Shown in pieces: positions 36,476 through 47,398 of a stretch of 64,000 bases of DNA. The notes below the pieces were generated by a model that was not told where the DNA came from, ran no database searches, and saw nothing but the letters and a program-made list of their open reading frames with translations. Numbering within the stretch: the first letter of the stretch is position 1; every line of letters starts with the position of its first letter. The stretch is from assembly GCA_030248135.1 (NCBI GenBank), contig JASANC010003710.1:104311-168310 (forward strand), in the 5' to 3' direction. The translations under genes were made by a program, and so were the position numbers. The stretch is from Theristus sp. LFF4_11. Its lineage: Eukaryota; Nematoda; Chromadorea; Monhysterida; Xyalidae.

Positions 36476-37272
36476 AGTTCAAAAGTGGCCAAATACAGAA
36501 AGCGGCGCACCCGATGGTCCCAATGGAGTCATTCACGCCAGAAGCCGTCCGAAAATGCAATCTCGAATCGTGTCTGGCATTGGCGTGTGTGTGTACGTCT
36601 GTTGCGACGCCACGCCTGGGGTAAATACTCGTGATTGACCACATACACACACAAAAAACACACAGCAGCCACGGCCAAAATGAGGCAAATCACCGTGGCG
36701 CAATGGCAATACACATAAACTGACGCAAACGGCTCGTTTTCTGACGCGCACACTCGCGCAGCAATACTCGTTGCGTTCTGTGGCGCGCGCTCTGGTGTAA
36801 ATAATGCCGATCTTTAAGCAACACTTCAAAGATGCGTCGGCTTTAAGGTACATTTAGACAACACGTTTTGTCTGTGTTTTGACGCTGGAACACACACACG
36901 CACTGTTTCTCTGTGCCTTTTACGGTCTGCGTGTTCATTTGCTTATTCGTGTACTTCTTATCTTTTGAACTCAACATTGAACATTTGAAACTTCAATTAA
37001 AATGTCATGTGAGTCACGGTTTCGTATCATTTATTGGTTGGCTATTTGCAATAATTGGTCATCAACCTTTTAAAAAACGTTGATTGTTTGCTATTACGGT
37101 TCCTGATTTTTACACCACGTACATCCGCACAATACATATGTGTTGTATCTCTTGTAAAATTTTATTCATTTTTGCTAATTTTCCCGTGCGCCATACATAG
37201 CACTTTCAAACCAAGTAACTTCTGTAATATTGTCTTATTATACACCACAGAACGCGCGCAATTAATCGTGAA
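36476..37272. other. Region before the potassium channel; weak minus-strand frame
   Basis: A minus-strand open frame (36529-36753) has one hydrophobic stretch (ATVICLILAVAAVCFLCVYV) but no ATG and no recognised homology. The rest is AT-rich without features. Confidence 0.3.
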
Positions 37273-40200
37273 ATGTACACGTCGAAGATCAAGAAGTCTG
37301 ATGCGAGCGCACGTTCGCCGATGCTGGTGTCCATGGGCGCCGTGCAACGGATACAACGGCTGGCCAGGGCTCGACGACAGCACGCGATGCACAAGTTGAA
37401 ACTGGCTGCTGCTGGTAACGTTGCAGGAAATGCTCAGGAAGTTTTCATTTTGCTGCGCCGTGCTTGCTACGTACACTGCATGTCGCTTGAATATCTGCGC
37501 AAAATGGAACTGTGTTTTGCGTGAATGTGGAAAAAAATCATAAATTTCCGTTTTTTAACGTTCAGTGACGTAATTGTGCTTTCCAGTTGTGTCATTTGCT
37601 ATGGTGACAATCGTAATAGCTTATAAGCACTCAGAGAGCTGTTGACAAATGCAGCAGCGGCTTGCTTCAAAAGCGAAACGTTGAGCACGCTCTTGAATTT
37701 TTTTAGTGTGCAATAACAAACGAAACCAAAAAAGAGTCTGTGGTTTCACTGAAATTCTTGCTCAACACTGTGTCTAAAGTATGTTCGCTGAAATAAGAAT
37801 TCTTTTATAACATTGCAAGAAGAATAATGTGCAAAACGAAAAAACAATAAACAAGTAGTGTTTCGAAATCCGTCCAACTCCAGTCATCACATCACAACAA
37901 TGAGGTTGTGAATTAAAAAATCACTGAAACACTCCCGAACAAATGATGCAAAATAGGAATTAGATTTTGCATTAGAAACCAAAGGAATGGATGACCAAAT
38001 CACAAAACTGTTAGCAGCGGACGTCGTCAGAAAACTCGATTTCGACATCGGTGGACGTGAGATCGAGCTTAGCGAAACGGACATTCGCGCTGGCGATCGT
38101 CACGGACGCATACCGCGGCTCTTATCCGACCCGGACCGGTGGGCAGAAGAGCTGCGCTTCATTCGACTGCCGAATGGTCGCTTCTTCATTGAGCGACCGC
38201 CGGCGGAGGCAAAACTCCTCACGCAATATTATCAAAAAGGTTCAACATTGTGGCGTGTGATTTTATTTTGTTTTTATTATTTGACGCATCCCTTTAATCG
38301 GTAATCCGAAAGTCAAACTTCTTGGCGTGTTTTGCTATCGGTTTGACATTGAAATTGGACAGCTTGAAATCCGGCGAGCTAATACCCTCGCTACGTTAGC
38401 GGACCGGCCTCTATAGTAAGCCCCATTGTTCTGGCTGTACCAGAGTGATCCGGTTTGTTTGGTTTTGATTTCGAATGGCCGACGGTCACTATAATCTTCG
38501 AAGCGGGAGCAAATCCAAATGTTTTAGTATCGAAAACGAGCGATTATGGCTGAAAACGGCAGATTTACCAAAAAAGTTGGTCGAATATTTATTTTCGACG
38601 TGCAGGCTTCATTACGCAGCCACTATCGATGTGTCCGTTTCGATTGTTTCATGTGCTTCAGTTCTGGGGCATCCCCGTTGAAGTGGTCGATGACACTCGA
38701 CACCCGCGACCGCTCAGGTACAATTGTGCTCTGACAGCTGAAACTGCCAACAAACGTGAATAATTTTAGGTTTCTTAATTCCACTATTGATCAGCGACTT
38801 TATCCTGCTCCGTCCTTCAAAGATACAGTATGGCCGAATAAATAAGGCAGTCCATCAAGGCGGGATCAGTCGCAGACTAGGAGATGTCTTTTTTTGAAAA
38901 TGCCAATATAATTCCTTTGCATGTGTACAAGGGAGAAAGAATGAACAGAATAGCACGAAGAATCCATTAGTCTGAATGAACGCGTCAAATTTGGCACACA
39001 ATCTGGTTTCTGAACGTCTTTTTTCTGTCATTCAAATTTCGCGCGCTCCTTGCACCCTGAAAAAAGTTGCCATGTTTACTCGGCCATTCCGTACGTTCCT
39101 CTTGACAAAGTCAACGCTCCTGGCCTGGGTGATAGCGCCGTTAGACTCGTTGTCTGCGCGTTCGGAGCATCGATCCCCGCCGAGCGGTGTGTATGAGCGG
39201 CCACTCAATGAAAGAAGCTCTCGATGGGCGCCCCACTTGACAGAATGCGTTTCTGGCGTTAGCTCTGGCCAGAGACATACCATTCATTCGTGAAAACCTT
39301 TCAGTGCACCCCCCCCCTACATTTCCAGTTACATCATGTACCGTCGGCGTGGCTCGTCGTCTGGCTCGAGTGACGCCTCACTCGACACACTACAGTTGGT
39401 CACGTACGAGCAGGACTTGTCGACGGGCGTCTCCGGCAAATGGCATGTCGCCATCGCGCATGTGCGCCGCTACGCGTGGATGGGCATCGAAAACCAGAAT
39501 CACCCGGTCGGCCGCTCGTTCTCATTCGTCTCCGTCATCTTCATATTACTGTCGTTGTCCGGTCAGTTTCAGTTGACACGCCATTCACCAGCACAATTTT
39601 CATCGCACTGCTTGATACATAACTCGTTTTTTTCCAACGCGAAGATTAGGCAGATTCTTGGTATACATAAGTGTCTCCTCGACCATTTGAATAAATTGAG
39701 CAGTTCATCTTTGTTCGCATCATCACGATCGCTCATAGTTTCAGTCAGTGATCTTTGTTCAGGCTTGATCCTCGGTTCCATGGAGGCGTTTCAGCGCACT
39801 CATGTGCTCGAACGTCGTACGGACAAGTCCGGCGGCTCCAATCTACAAGCGAATCCATCCGCTACAGCAATCGATGTCAACTCAACACACCCTGACGACA
39901 ACATTGCCAACGGCACAGTGTCCGTGCGCACTGTTGACTCAATCGAGCTGAACGAACGCGATTTCACCAGCCGGCGCTACGTTTACCGTGAGCCGCATCC
40001 GGTGCTGCAGCGCATTGAGGAGCTCTGCATCGCGTGGTTCACGTTCGAGTTCTGCCTCCGTCTGCTCGCGGCGCGCCGTCCTTGCAGATTCATGCGCAAA
40101 CTGCTGAACATCATCGATTTACTCACGATACTGCCGTTCTACATTCGTCTCGTTTTAACGCAACTCGGCGCCGGCGGCGACGATTTGGAGAAGTTTACTG

Positions 40201-41743
40201 GTGAGTATTATAAACAAAAACAACAACACGTTGCAGCTGTCTGCTGCGTACAATATGTTTTGTTGGCTTGTTTCTGGTGCGAGTGCTGATATGATACGTT
40301 GACCATTGTGGCGCAGGTGCGATGTTCGTGCTGCGCATGTTCCGCGTGCTGCGCGTGGCGCGTCTACTGAAGATGATTCGCTACAGCAAGAGTCTACAGG
40401 TGATCGTGCACTCGTTCACGTCCAGCGTGCAGGAGTTGTTCATGTTCTTCATACTGACCTCGACCGCAATCGTCTTCTTCGCCACCGTCATGTACTTTCT
40501 CGAGTGCGAAACGAACGCCGGCTTCAGCAGCATCCCGGCCTCGGTGTGGTGGTGCGTGATCACGATGACCATCATCGGATATGGCGACGTCATTCCCGTC
40601 ACGCCTGGTTTGGTTCTTTGATTTACGCAGAGACGTGTACAGCAGAGCCGGCTCTTAGATTAAGGGCAACCTAACAGCCGGCTCTTAGATTTGGGGAACT
40701 TAAGAGCCACCACTTACATTTGAGCGCAACCTACAAGCAGGCTCTTAAAGTTGGCAAAAAAAATAAGAACCAGCTCTTAGCTTTGGGGCCAACTAAAAAC
40801 TGGGTCTTAGATTATGGCCAACCTGGTTCTTAGATGTGGACTTGGAGTACTCAAACGGCCGACTCTTGCACACCCAAGGAAGTACAGTTTTTTTAGTTTA
40901 GTCGTCGTCAACTCGTTTATCTGATTGTCACGCGTGAAAAAGAAACGAACGGCTCTCACATCACCTACAAAGCCATTGACACAAAGAAGGCATGCGTTTG
41001 CAGTTGGCAAGCTGGTCGCTGCGCTCGCGAGTATCTGCGGCATGATCGTGCTGGCGTTTCCAGTGACCATGGTCGTCGAGAAGTTTATCAGCCGTCAGGA
41101 GGAGGTCGTGCGGCGCCTGGAGGAGCAGCACAACAACGAGGTGCTGCGTAGGGCGTCGGCGCCCCCGAAACTGTCGCTCTGCGTTCGACAGTCGACCGTC
41201 GTGCAGAAACGCAGCACCACCAAACACGCACGCTTCATGTCCACACGACAACGCTTGCACATTGTCTAAATTGCAAAAAACAACACTGATAGTTTTAAAC
41301 TTTCAACACGCCCGTGAAATGGACTTTCGATGCTCATGCGACTAATAAAACTCTGCAACTCCTGGGTGAATTGAAGTGAAAATCTTGGCTGCCTATCGCT
41401 TTTTTGCAAGCATGATGCCGCGTGGTACATTGTATAAGCATGTTCGCTTTCGATGTCCTCGTAACAAACGTTGTGGTGTGGGAGTTGTCTTTTTTGGTGC
41501 TATATGTCTGTGTATTCTTTTCCAAAACTGTATCTCCTCTTTGTGCATCAGACAGTTCTCTTAACTAATCCAAATCACTGTGTTTTCCAGGTGAAGTTGT
41601 ACAATCTACAGCAGTATGTGAACATTGACGACCATGAATGGGATCGTCTGGAACGCGCACGAGCGAGAGGCACCACGTTCGGACGAATGCTGCGTCGTCT
41701 GCCGGTGAAAAGTTACTCAGTGATGCGACGCACGTCAACGTGA
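37273..41743 (+). CDS. Voltage-gated potassium channel (Kv type, T1 + six TM)
   Basis: Exons supported: 37273-37414 (uncertain 5' exon), T1 exon ending 38239, 38662-38717, 39329-39561, 39763-40200, 40317-40607, 41004-41140, 41591-41743; from 38662 on all joins keep frame. T1 (tetramerisation) begins LDFDIGGREIELSETDI, has FFIERPPAEAKLLTQYYQKG and ends FWGIPVEVV; the short piece between them was not found. S1 is VIFILLSLSGLILG, S2-S3 lie in the 39763 exon, S4 has Arg at every third place (FVLRMFRVLRVARLL), the pore is WWCVITMTIIGYGDVIPVTP, and S6 has GKLVAALASICGMIVLAFPV. The filter reads TIIGYGD rather than TTVGYGD, and S6 has PVT rather than PVP. The 41004 exon can also read through to a stop at 41269, an alternative C-terminus. 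Forms tetrameric K+ channels shaping excitability; subfamily not clear. Confidence 0.85.
38824..39094. mobile_element. ATGGCCGA-type MITE, copy 4 (Kv intron)
   Basis: Ends TACAGTATGGCCGAATAAAT and, inverted, TACGGAATGGCCGAGTAAAC. Very similar to copy 2 throughout, same orientation. Lies between the end-of-T1 exon and the S1 exon. Confidence 0.85.
40645..40860. repeat. Degenerate tandem repeat in the Kv intron before S6
   Basis: About five copies of a 35-50 bp motif like GCTCTTAGATTTGGGG..AACCTA between the pore and S6 exons. Units are diverged; no coding. Confidence 0.6.
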
Positions 41744-42170
41744 CAGCCGCAAACGAGTGCCAACGAATCGAATTTTAATGCAGTTTATTTGCTTCGTTGA
41801 CTGTGTTGCACGGGCACCCCAATAAGCCACGATGCTTTGCACGGCACTGTGTTTTATAGTGTCTTCTTCGGTGAGATTTATTCGAGACAGCGGCGCGATT
41901 ACAGTATTAATATTGACGTTATGCGGTTAAAAAATGTCAGTTGAATTGAAATGTCGCTTGTCAGTTTGTGGTGTGGCAAGAAGTGTTCATAAATAAATAA
42001 GTTGAAGTCTTTATAAAACCTTTTGAACGGTATCACACAATGTAGCATCTTCAAAGTTTCACTGAGAAAAACTGTGCTACTCAAGTTTACAACTGAAATG
42101 GCAACTAAAACGATCTGAACAACAGGTGAACTCGAGTGCGCAGCGACATTAGCAGTCCCACGCAGCAGCG
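41744..42170. other. Intergenic gap between convergent Kv and GPCR genes
   Basis: About 430 bp separating the stop of the plus-strand channel gene from the stop of the minus-strand receptor. It presumably holds both 3' UTRs. No other feature seen. Confidence 0.4.
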
Positions 42171-45100
42171 TTAGCGCGTCTGTCGCGAGTGCGTGTACCG
42201 GTGCGCCTCCGGCTGGCAGCAGTCCATGGCGACGCACCGCAGCAGCGCCGCACGCAGCTCGTCCTGGCGTGCACGTCGCCCACTGTGCCAGCCGTACACG
42301 AAGAACATGACGCCGTAGTGCGCGTAGAACAGCAGATGCGAGAGCACCTCGGCGATACGCTCGGCCGCTGAGCGCCTTGCGAAGCGCTCCCAGAACAACG
42401 AATTGTACAGTCGCGTGGTGTAGCTGGGCAGCGTCAGCACGACGAACAACGTCGTGACGACGGCCAGCGTGCGCGTGAGACGCATGTGCTCGTGGCGGCT
42501 GCTGCTGGCGCTCGCACGCCGCTGCCCACCGATCGACGTCGCCGCCGTGCTGCTTCGAACGCGCGAACCGCACGCTGCGATCGGGCATGGCCGTGCGTGC
42601 GACATCGCAATCGAACACTGCTGCTGCTGCGGCTGCGGCTGTTCCGCTCGACCGTGCGTCCTACGGCGTCGCTTCGCATTCCAGCAAGACGACGCCGCCT
42701 GGTGGTGCGGCCGGCCGTCACCAGCGTCCTCCGTGTGTTCACATGTGCTCTGGCTGTGAGGATGAGCAGCTGAAAAAGACACTGCCGTTTGAAAGGCTAC
42801 ACCGCAGTTATGCTCAGCAGTGTCTCCAAACACGCACGTGTCATATTGTGCAGAGGAGTCGGCTGGATTTCCATGGGTGTCTCGACGAATCGCACGGTGG
42901 TCGTGCGCGTGCTGGTGGCGCCTGGCGCCCTGTGCCGTCGCAACAGCAGATAACGACGGTACTGCACGCCGATACAAACGTTGCTGGCGATCAGAAGGCC
43001 GCATGGCAGAATCACTCCTGTCACCGGTGGAAATGTTCAGAAACGACTTTTATTGACAGCCTCTGCGATTCTGGAGGACGTGTGTGTGTTTCACTCACCC
43101 GTAAGAGTGTCGATCGCATTCAGAATGATGTACACCACCACGGAGCCGTACTGTACGTCGCACATGAAGCCGCCCATGGAGACGCTCGTTGCAGGCACCC
43201 ACGCGTTCATCGCCAACGACATCATGATCAGTCCTATCATGTGTAATTGTCAATTTCAAAAAAATTCCTTGCAAAACCACCATTCATCCATACCATATAT
43301 CGACAATTTGTGGCTAAGAATGAGACATTACATGTATGCACAATGAATACCATGTCGCTATTATTACTCGAAATTCATTAATTCATACTGTCATTTCGTT
43401 TTATATGAAACAGAAACGAAATTCCTGCGCAAAAATGCACAGTTCTGATGCAAACTCGAATTCGAAACTCACCGACTAACACCGTCTTCGTTGCGCGGTA
43501 GTCGTGGTTGTGCGTGAGCGTCCGCCAGCGCGGTTTGAGCAGCGCGAGACAGCGGTCGAGTGAAACGCACACGATCGACCAGACGCACAGCCAGTCGGCC
43601 ACGTGCGTCGCGTACATCACCAATTGACAGCCGAGTGTGCTGGTGTGTGTTGGAAAACTAATAAACTATGTTTTCATCGCATATATTCCATGCAGATCTC
43701 CAAATAACCCGGTTTTGCTCAGCAGTTTTTTTTATCATTAAACCAGTTGAATTTTTTAGAAACAGTGAACACACGAAAAAGACAACTGAGATGTGTATCG
43801 GTCGGTGCCAACACTGGAGAACGCATCCGCTGAACAAATTGTACACAAAGCAATTTTTGTCAAATCTATATGATTTTTCACGCGCTTAGGTTCATATTCT
43901 ACACTTTTTTGGAAAATTTTGTAGTATATTCTACTTTTTGGAGTATATTCTACTTTTTGTAGTATATTCTACTTTTTGTAGTGTACTAGCTGATAACCCG
44001 TGCCTACGGCACGGTTAGCTGACAAAATACAGTTATTTTTGTGGATTTTTGCCTTTTGACCTGTGCCCACGACCCGGACTAAAAACGCACTGGATTTTGA
44101 TTTTGAGCTGCTTCAAGCGAATGTTGTTCATTTACCGTGCAATGATCGTTCATTTTCAAAGCAATTTGTAGCCGTCGATGCTTTATGCCTTTTAAAAATC
44201 GCAGCATTTTCAGTTTCTTTTTGAAAACAGTTTTTTTGTCAACCACCGTGCTTTTGCTGAATTTATTGCTTTCGATCATAAACTGATTTAGTCACGACAG
44301 CACTTATTACTGTGTGGTTTGGTTAACGCTGGTTTCAGCATCGATAAAAGCAACAGATTTTTTTGCCGGATTTTCAAAAATTTGCCAGTCATTTTAATCA
44401 GAACCTGCTTTTCAATTCAACGTAATAATCTTTGATCAGCAAGCAATACAACCCGTTTAATATAGAAAAAACAATCTTTTTAATCAGCAACAAACAACTC
44501 TGCCATTCCCATTTAAAAAATCAATTTTTTTGATTAGCTTCTTTAATGTCGCTTAATTATCGTATCAGTCTTCTTTGATCAGCTGCATTGCTGTGTCATT
44601 CCCGTTTAAAGTATCGAAAAACAATCTTTTTTGATCAGCGACAATTAACAGCCATTCCATTTCAAAGTATCAAACATCCATCTTGTTTCATTAACTTTCC
44701 ATTCGTTGATTATCGTTCAACTGCTGCTTCCGTTCAAAACATGAGAAAACAATGCTGTTTGATCAGCAACAATCAACCGATAGTCCGATACCCGTTTAAA
44801 ATACTAAAAATAGAAAAGCAATCTGGTATTAGTCAGCTGCATTGCGCTGAAATTCCTGTTCAGTATAGCAGAAATCATCTTCAGGATCGTCAACAATCAT
44901 CCCGTTCAAAATTGATCGATTATATGTGGACCGTTCCACTGATTCGCTATCGATCATGGCCACAATCATGCTGCAATTTATTTGTTGTGGAACCTGTTTA
45001 GCCTATTTGTTCAGCAACAATCAACTGCCATTCTAATTCGATTGGTGTAGATGGCGAACAGCAGCAGCAGCAGCCAAATTAAAGTGGTCGATCATACCTA

Positions 45101-45646
45101 ATATTTTTATTGCATGGGAATGATGATGATTTTTTTATCTTTCACAGAACAGAGATTGAAAAAAGTTCACATGAATCATGAATTAAAAGTGGAGTGAAAG
45201 CTACCGATGATGCTATATAACCTATAGCAAAAAGCTGCGGACAAACAATCAAGCAAACTTTCTTACTATCTTAGTATTATAGATTCTACTGTTTCACACG
45301 CTTTTATTCCGTTCCGTTCCGGTATTGGTGCATACCTGTGCGAGTAGAGCACGACGTCGAACCACCAGTCGACGCACAGCAGCAGCACGCACGCGAGAAT
45401 GGCGGTGCTCGAGAGAATGGCGGTCACGAGAAAGTAGTACGAGCGAAGCAGGCGGAAGCGCGCCGTGAACGCGAACAGCGTCAGCACGAGCGCGTTGCCG
45501 AGCAGCCCGCCGAGCGCCACCAGCGGCGTCACGCACATCATCAGCCACGCGAGCGCCACGTCCAGCTGGTCGTAGTGGTACACCGGTGACGTCGCGTTCG
45601 CAGACGCGCTGCTCGCATTCGACAAGTGATCGCGCACGGGTCGCAT
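42171..45646 (-). CDS. Rhodopsin-like (class A) GPCR, probable peptide receptor
   Basis: Five exons in phase: 45336-45646, 43473-43639, 43099-43233, 42838-43017, 42171-42769; 463 residues from the first ATG. The N-terminus has glycosylation sites (NAS, NAT). TM1 has GNALVLTLF with the conserved Asn; TM3 starts at GCQLVMY with the disulfide Cys, paired with MCDVQ in the second outer loop; TM3 ends SLDRCLALLKP, so the DRY site reads DRC. The third inner loop is long, rich in Arg, Gln and Ser. TM6 has VVLTLPSY in place of the usual CWxP, and TM7 has HYGVMFFVYGW instead of NPxxY, as in several invertebrate peptide-receptor groups. Ligand unknown. Intron 1 (1.7 kb) holds a retroelement-like insertion. 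Confidence 0.8.
43915..43984. repeat. Short tandem repeat, about 20-bp units
   Basis: Three to four copies of GTAGTATATTCTACTTTTTG directly before the retroelement-like insertion. Confidence 0.75.
43985..45288. mobile_element. Non-autonomous retroelement-like insertion in GPCR intron 1
   Basis: Left edge CTAGCTGATAACCCGTGCCT with a CCGTGCC/GGCACGG hairpin; right edge GGACAAACAATCAAGCAAAC followed by a TTAGTATTATAGATT tail. This start and end pattern is familiar from RTE-type non-LTR elements and their short relatives in insects and other invertebrates (from memory, not verified). The interior (about 44340-45010) is a degenerate repeat with TTTGATCAGC(A/G)ACAA motifs. No reverse transcriptase frame. 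Confidence 0.5.
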
Positions 45647-47398
45647 GTTGCTGCGAGCACAACTGAACACTGTGCGAGCTTGATCGTAGCACTGCCACGA
45701 GCGAATGTCGTTGCACTAGACGAGAGACACGTCTCGTGGCAACCCTGTAATTTTGTACAATCAAATGTACTGACTGGACGGACAGTGTCGCCGCGCACGC
45801 ACGACTGCTGTGGTGTGTCAATTGTTGTGCCGCAATTATTTCCACTCGAGTTTCAAGTGAAACATAATTATGAGACGGTATTCAGATTTCCTTTATGTCT
45901 TCGACTACAGTGTGCTGTGCACTTTGATTCTACTGCATCACAGTGTGTGTGCATACAATGTTATATTCGCAGTTCCATATGTGTCCAGACTCATGACCAC
46001 CCGAAGGACAAGCGAAATCTAATTGCTGTGTTTTCGACGACACTTCGACCAAGAGACAAACGCCGCAAACGTCACCAAGGGCGTCTCTTTCGCAAAAGGC
46101 ACGTGAGCATCTGTGCCGTGCCACTGCACGCTTGAATTTATTGGCTTCTCTCGGAAAACCGCAATTTCAGGGTACGTGCAAAATTGCCACCAAACCGTCC
46201 GGATCAAGCGTGAAAGAGAACAAAGTTAAAATTGTTATTGTGTAGGTTCAATCCGGTACACGAATTAACCACATCTGATATTCATGCCAATTTGTTAATG
46301 ATCAAAAAAATTGTCAGTTTGAACAAGAAACAAACCACCAAAGCGGACATACCAGTTATCTGTGAACAAACCAGAAACACCTACTAAAACTAAATAAAAA
46401 GCAAATGAAAATGAAACTGTATTGTTTGATCATGTCAAATGTCGATAAGAAATTACAAAAATGCACATTCGCTGGAACAAACAACGCAATTATTTTCTCC
46501 ATCAAGAAATTCTCATGGTCCAGGTCTTGGAATTGACGCGCAGAAGTTTTTTCGCCGATTTTTCATGTTGATTTGGTTTTAAACACAACTTTTTTTGGAC
46601 AAAAAAAATAAAAAAGCCAGTTTAGGTGTACCGTTCGTGTCAGCAAAATAGTGAATAACCGTCTTGGAGTTTTGCGTCACTTGGTAACTGTTTTGCTGAT
46701 GACAACCTGTGTGATTACGAAAACAAAGACATCGTTGTTTTCTTTTTTAAAAAGCTTGATTAAAAACACCATCGCAAATCTCAACACGGAAAAATCGATG
46801 CGCAAGAAGTTCGTTAGGCTTTGACAAATTGTTGTGGTTTTCATTTTTGTTTTGACAGAACGATTGACGACAACGTATCGACTGATCGCTTTGATGACTG
46901 AACACAGTGCAAGCGCGCGTCGTCGCAGTCCACTTGTTTGTGTTTACCGCAACAAAAAACTTGTAGAGGTTGATTGCTCCAGGTGACTTACGCAAATCAC
47001 AATGTGAAATATTAAAAACCAAAAAAAAACAAATCGCGCAGAGTGCACACGCCGGGGTGCTGTTCGAAATCAAAAACACCACATTCGGCAGTAAATTGAT
47101 ATGTCTTAGGTGTTTTTTTACACTCCTCGATTTCAATATACGTGAGCGCACGCACGAGATATCCTGATGAACTTCATTATTGAAAACTGAGAAAAGGTGA
47201 ACATGTTGTCATGCTCTGGTTGAGGCATGATCAGAACTTGTTTGGAAATTCGCACTTCAAAATTGTTATTTAAACGAAATGGTTCTGTCGGCATGTGCAG
47301 TCGTACAAACAGTTCTAAACAGTCCCTCTCATAGTCGACAGAATTTCGTTGCAAAATAATAACTGCACATACAATTTCTGATTACGCACGCAAGAAAG
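45647..47398. other. Intergenic region between divergent GPCR and collagen genes
   Basis: Should contain upstream regions of both genes. Open frames on both strands here (for example around 45.6-46.1 kb and 46.7-47.2 kb) lack homology and splice logic. No repeat or RNA gene recognised. Confidence 0.4.

Noticed and set aside
35857..36510. Long open frames of 100-217 codons on both strands (Phe/Val-rich or Lys/Thr-rich)
   Set aside because: They are translations of A/C/G homopolymers and have no protein-like composition; probably an assembly artefact.
42434..43246. Several plus-strand frames of 95-219 codons
   Set aside because: GC-rich antisense of the GPCR TM5-TM7 exons; the minus strand gives the seven-helix protein.
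45626..46135. 169-codon plus-strand frame
   Set aside because: It overlaps the first exon of the minus-strand GPCR and has no domain, signal or splice support.
46747..47151. 134-codon minus-strand frame before the collagen
   Set aside because: No homology, no splice logic and composition like flanking AT-rich DNA.
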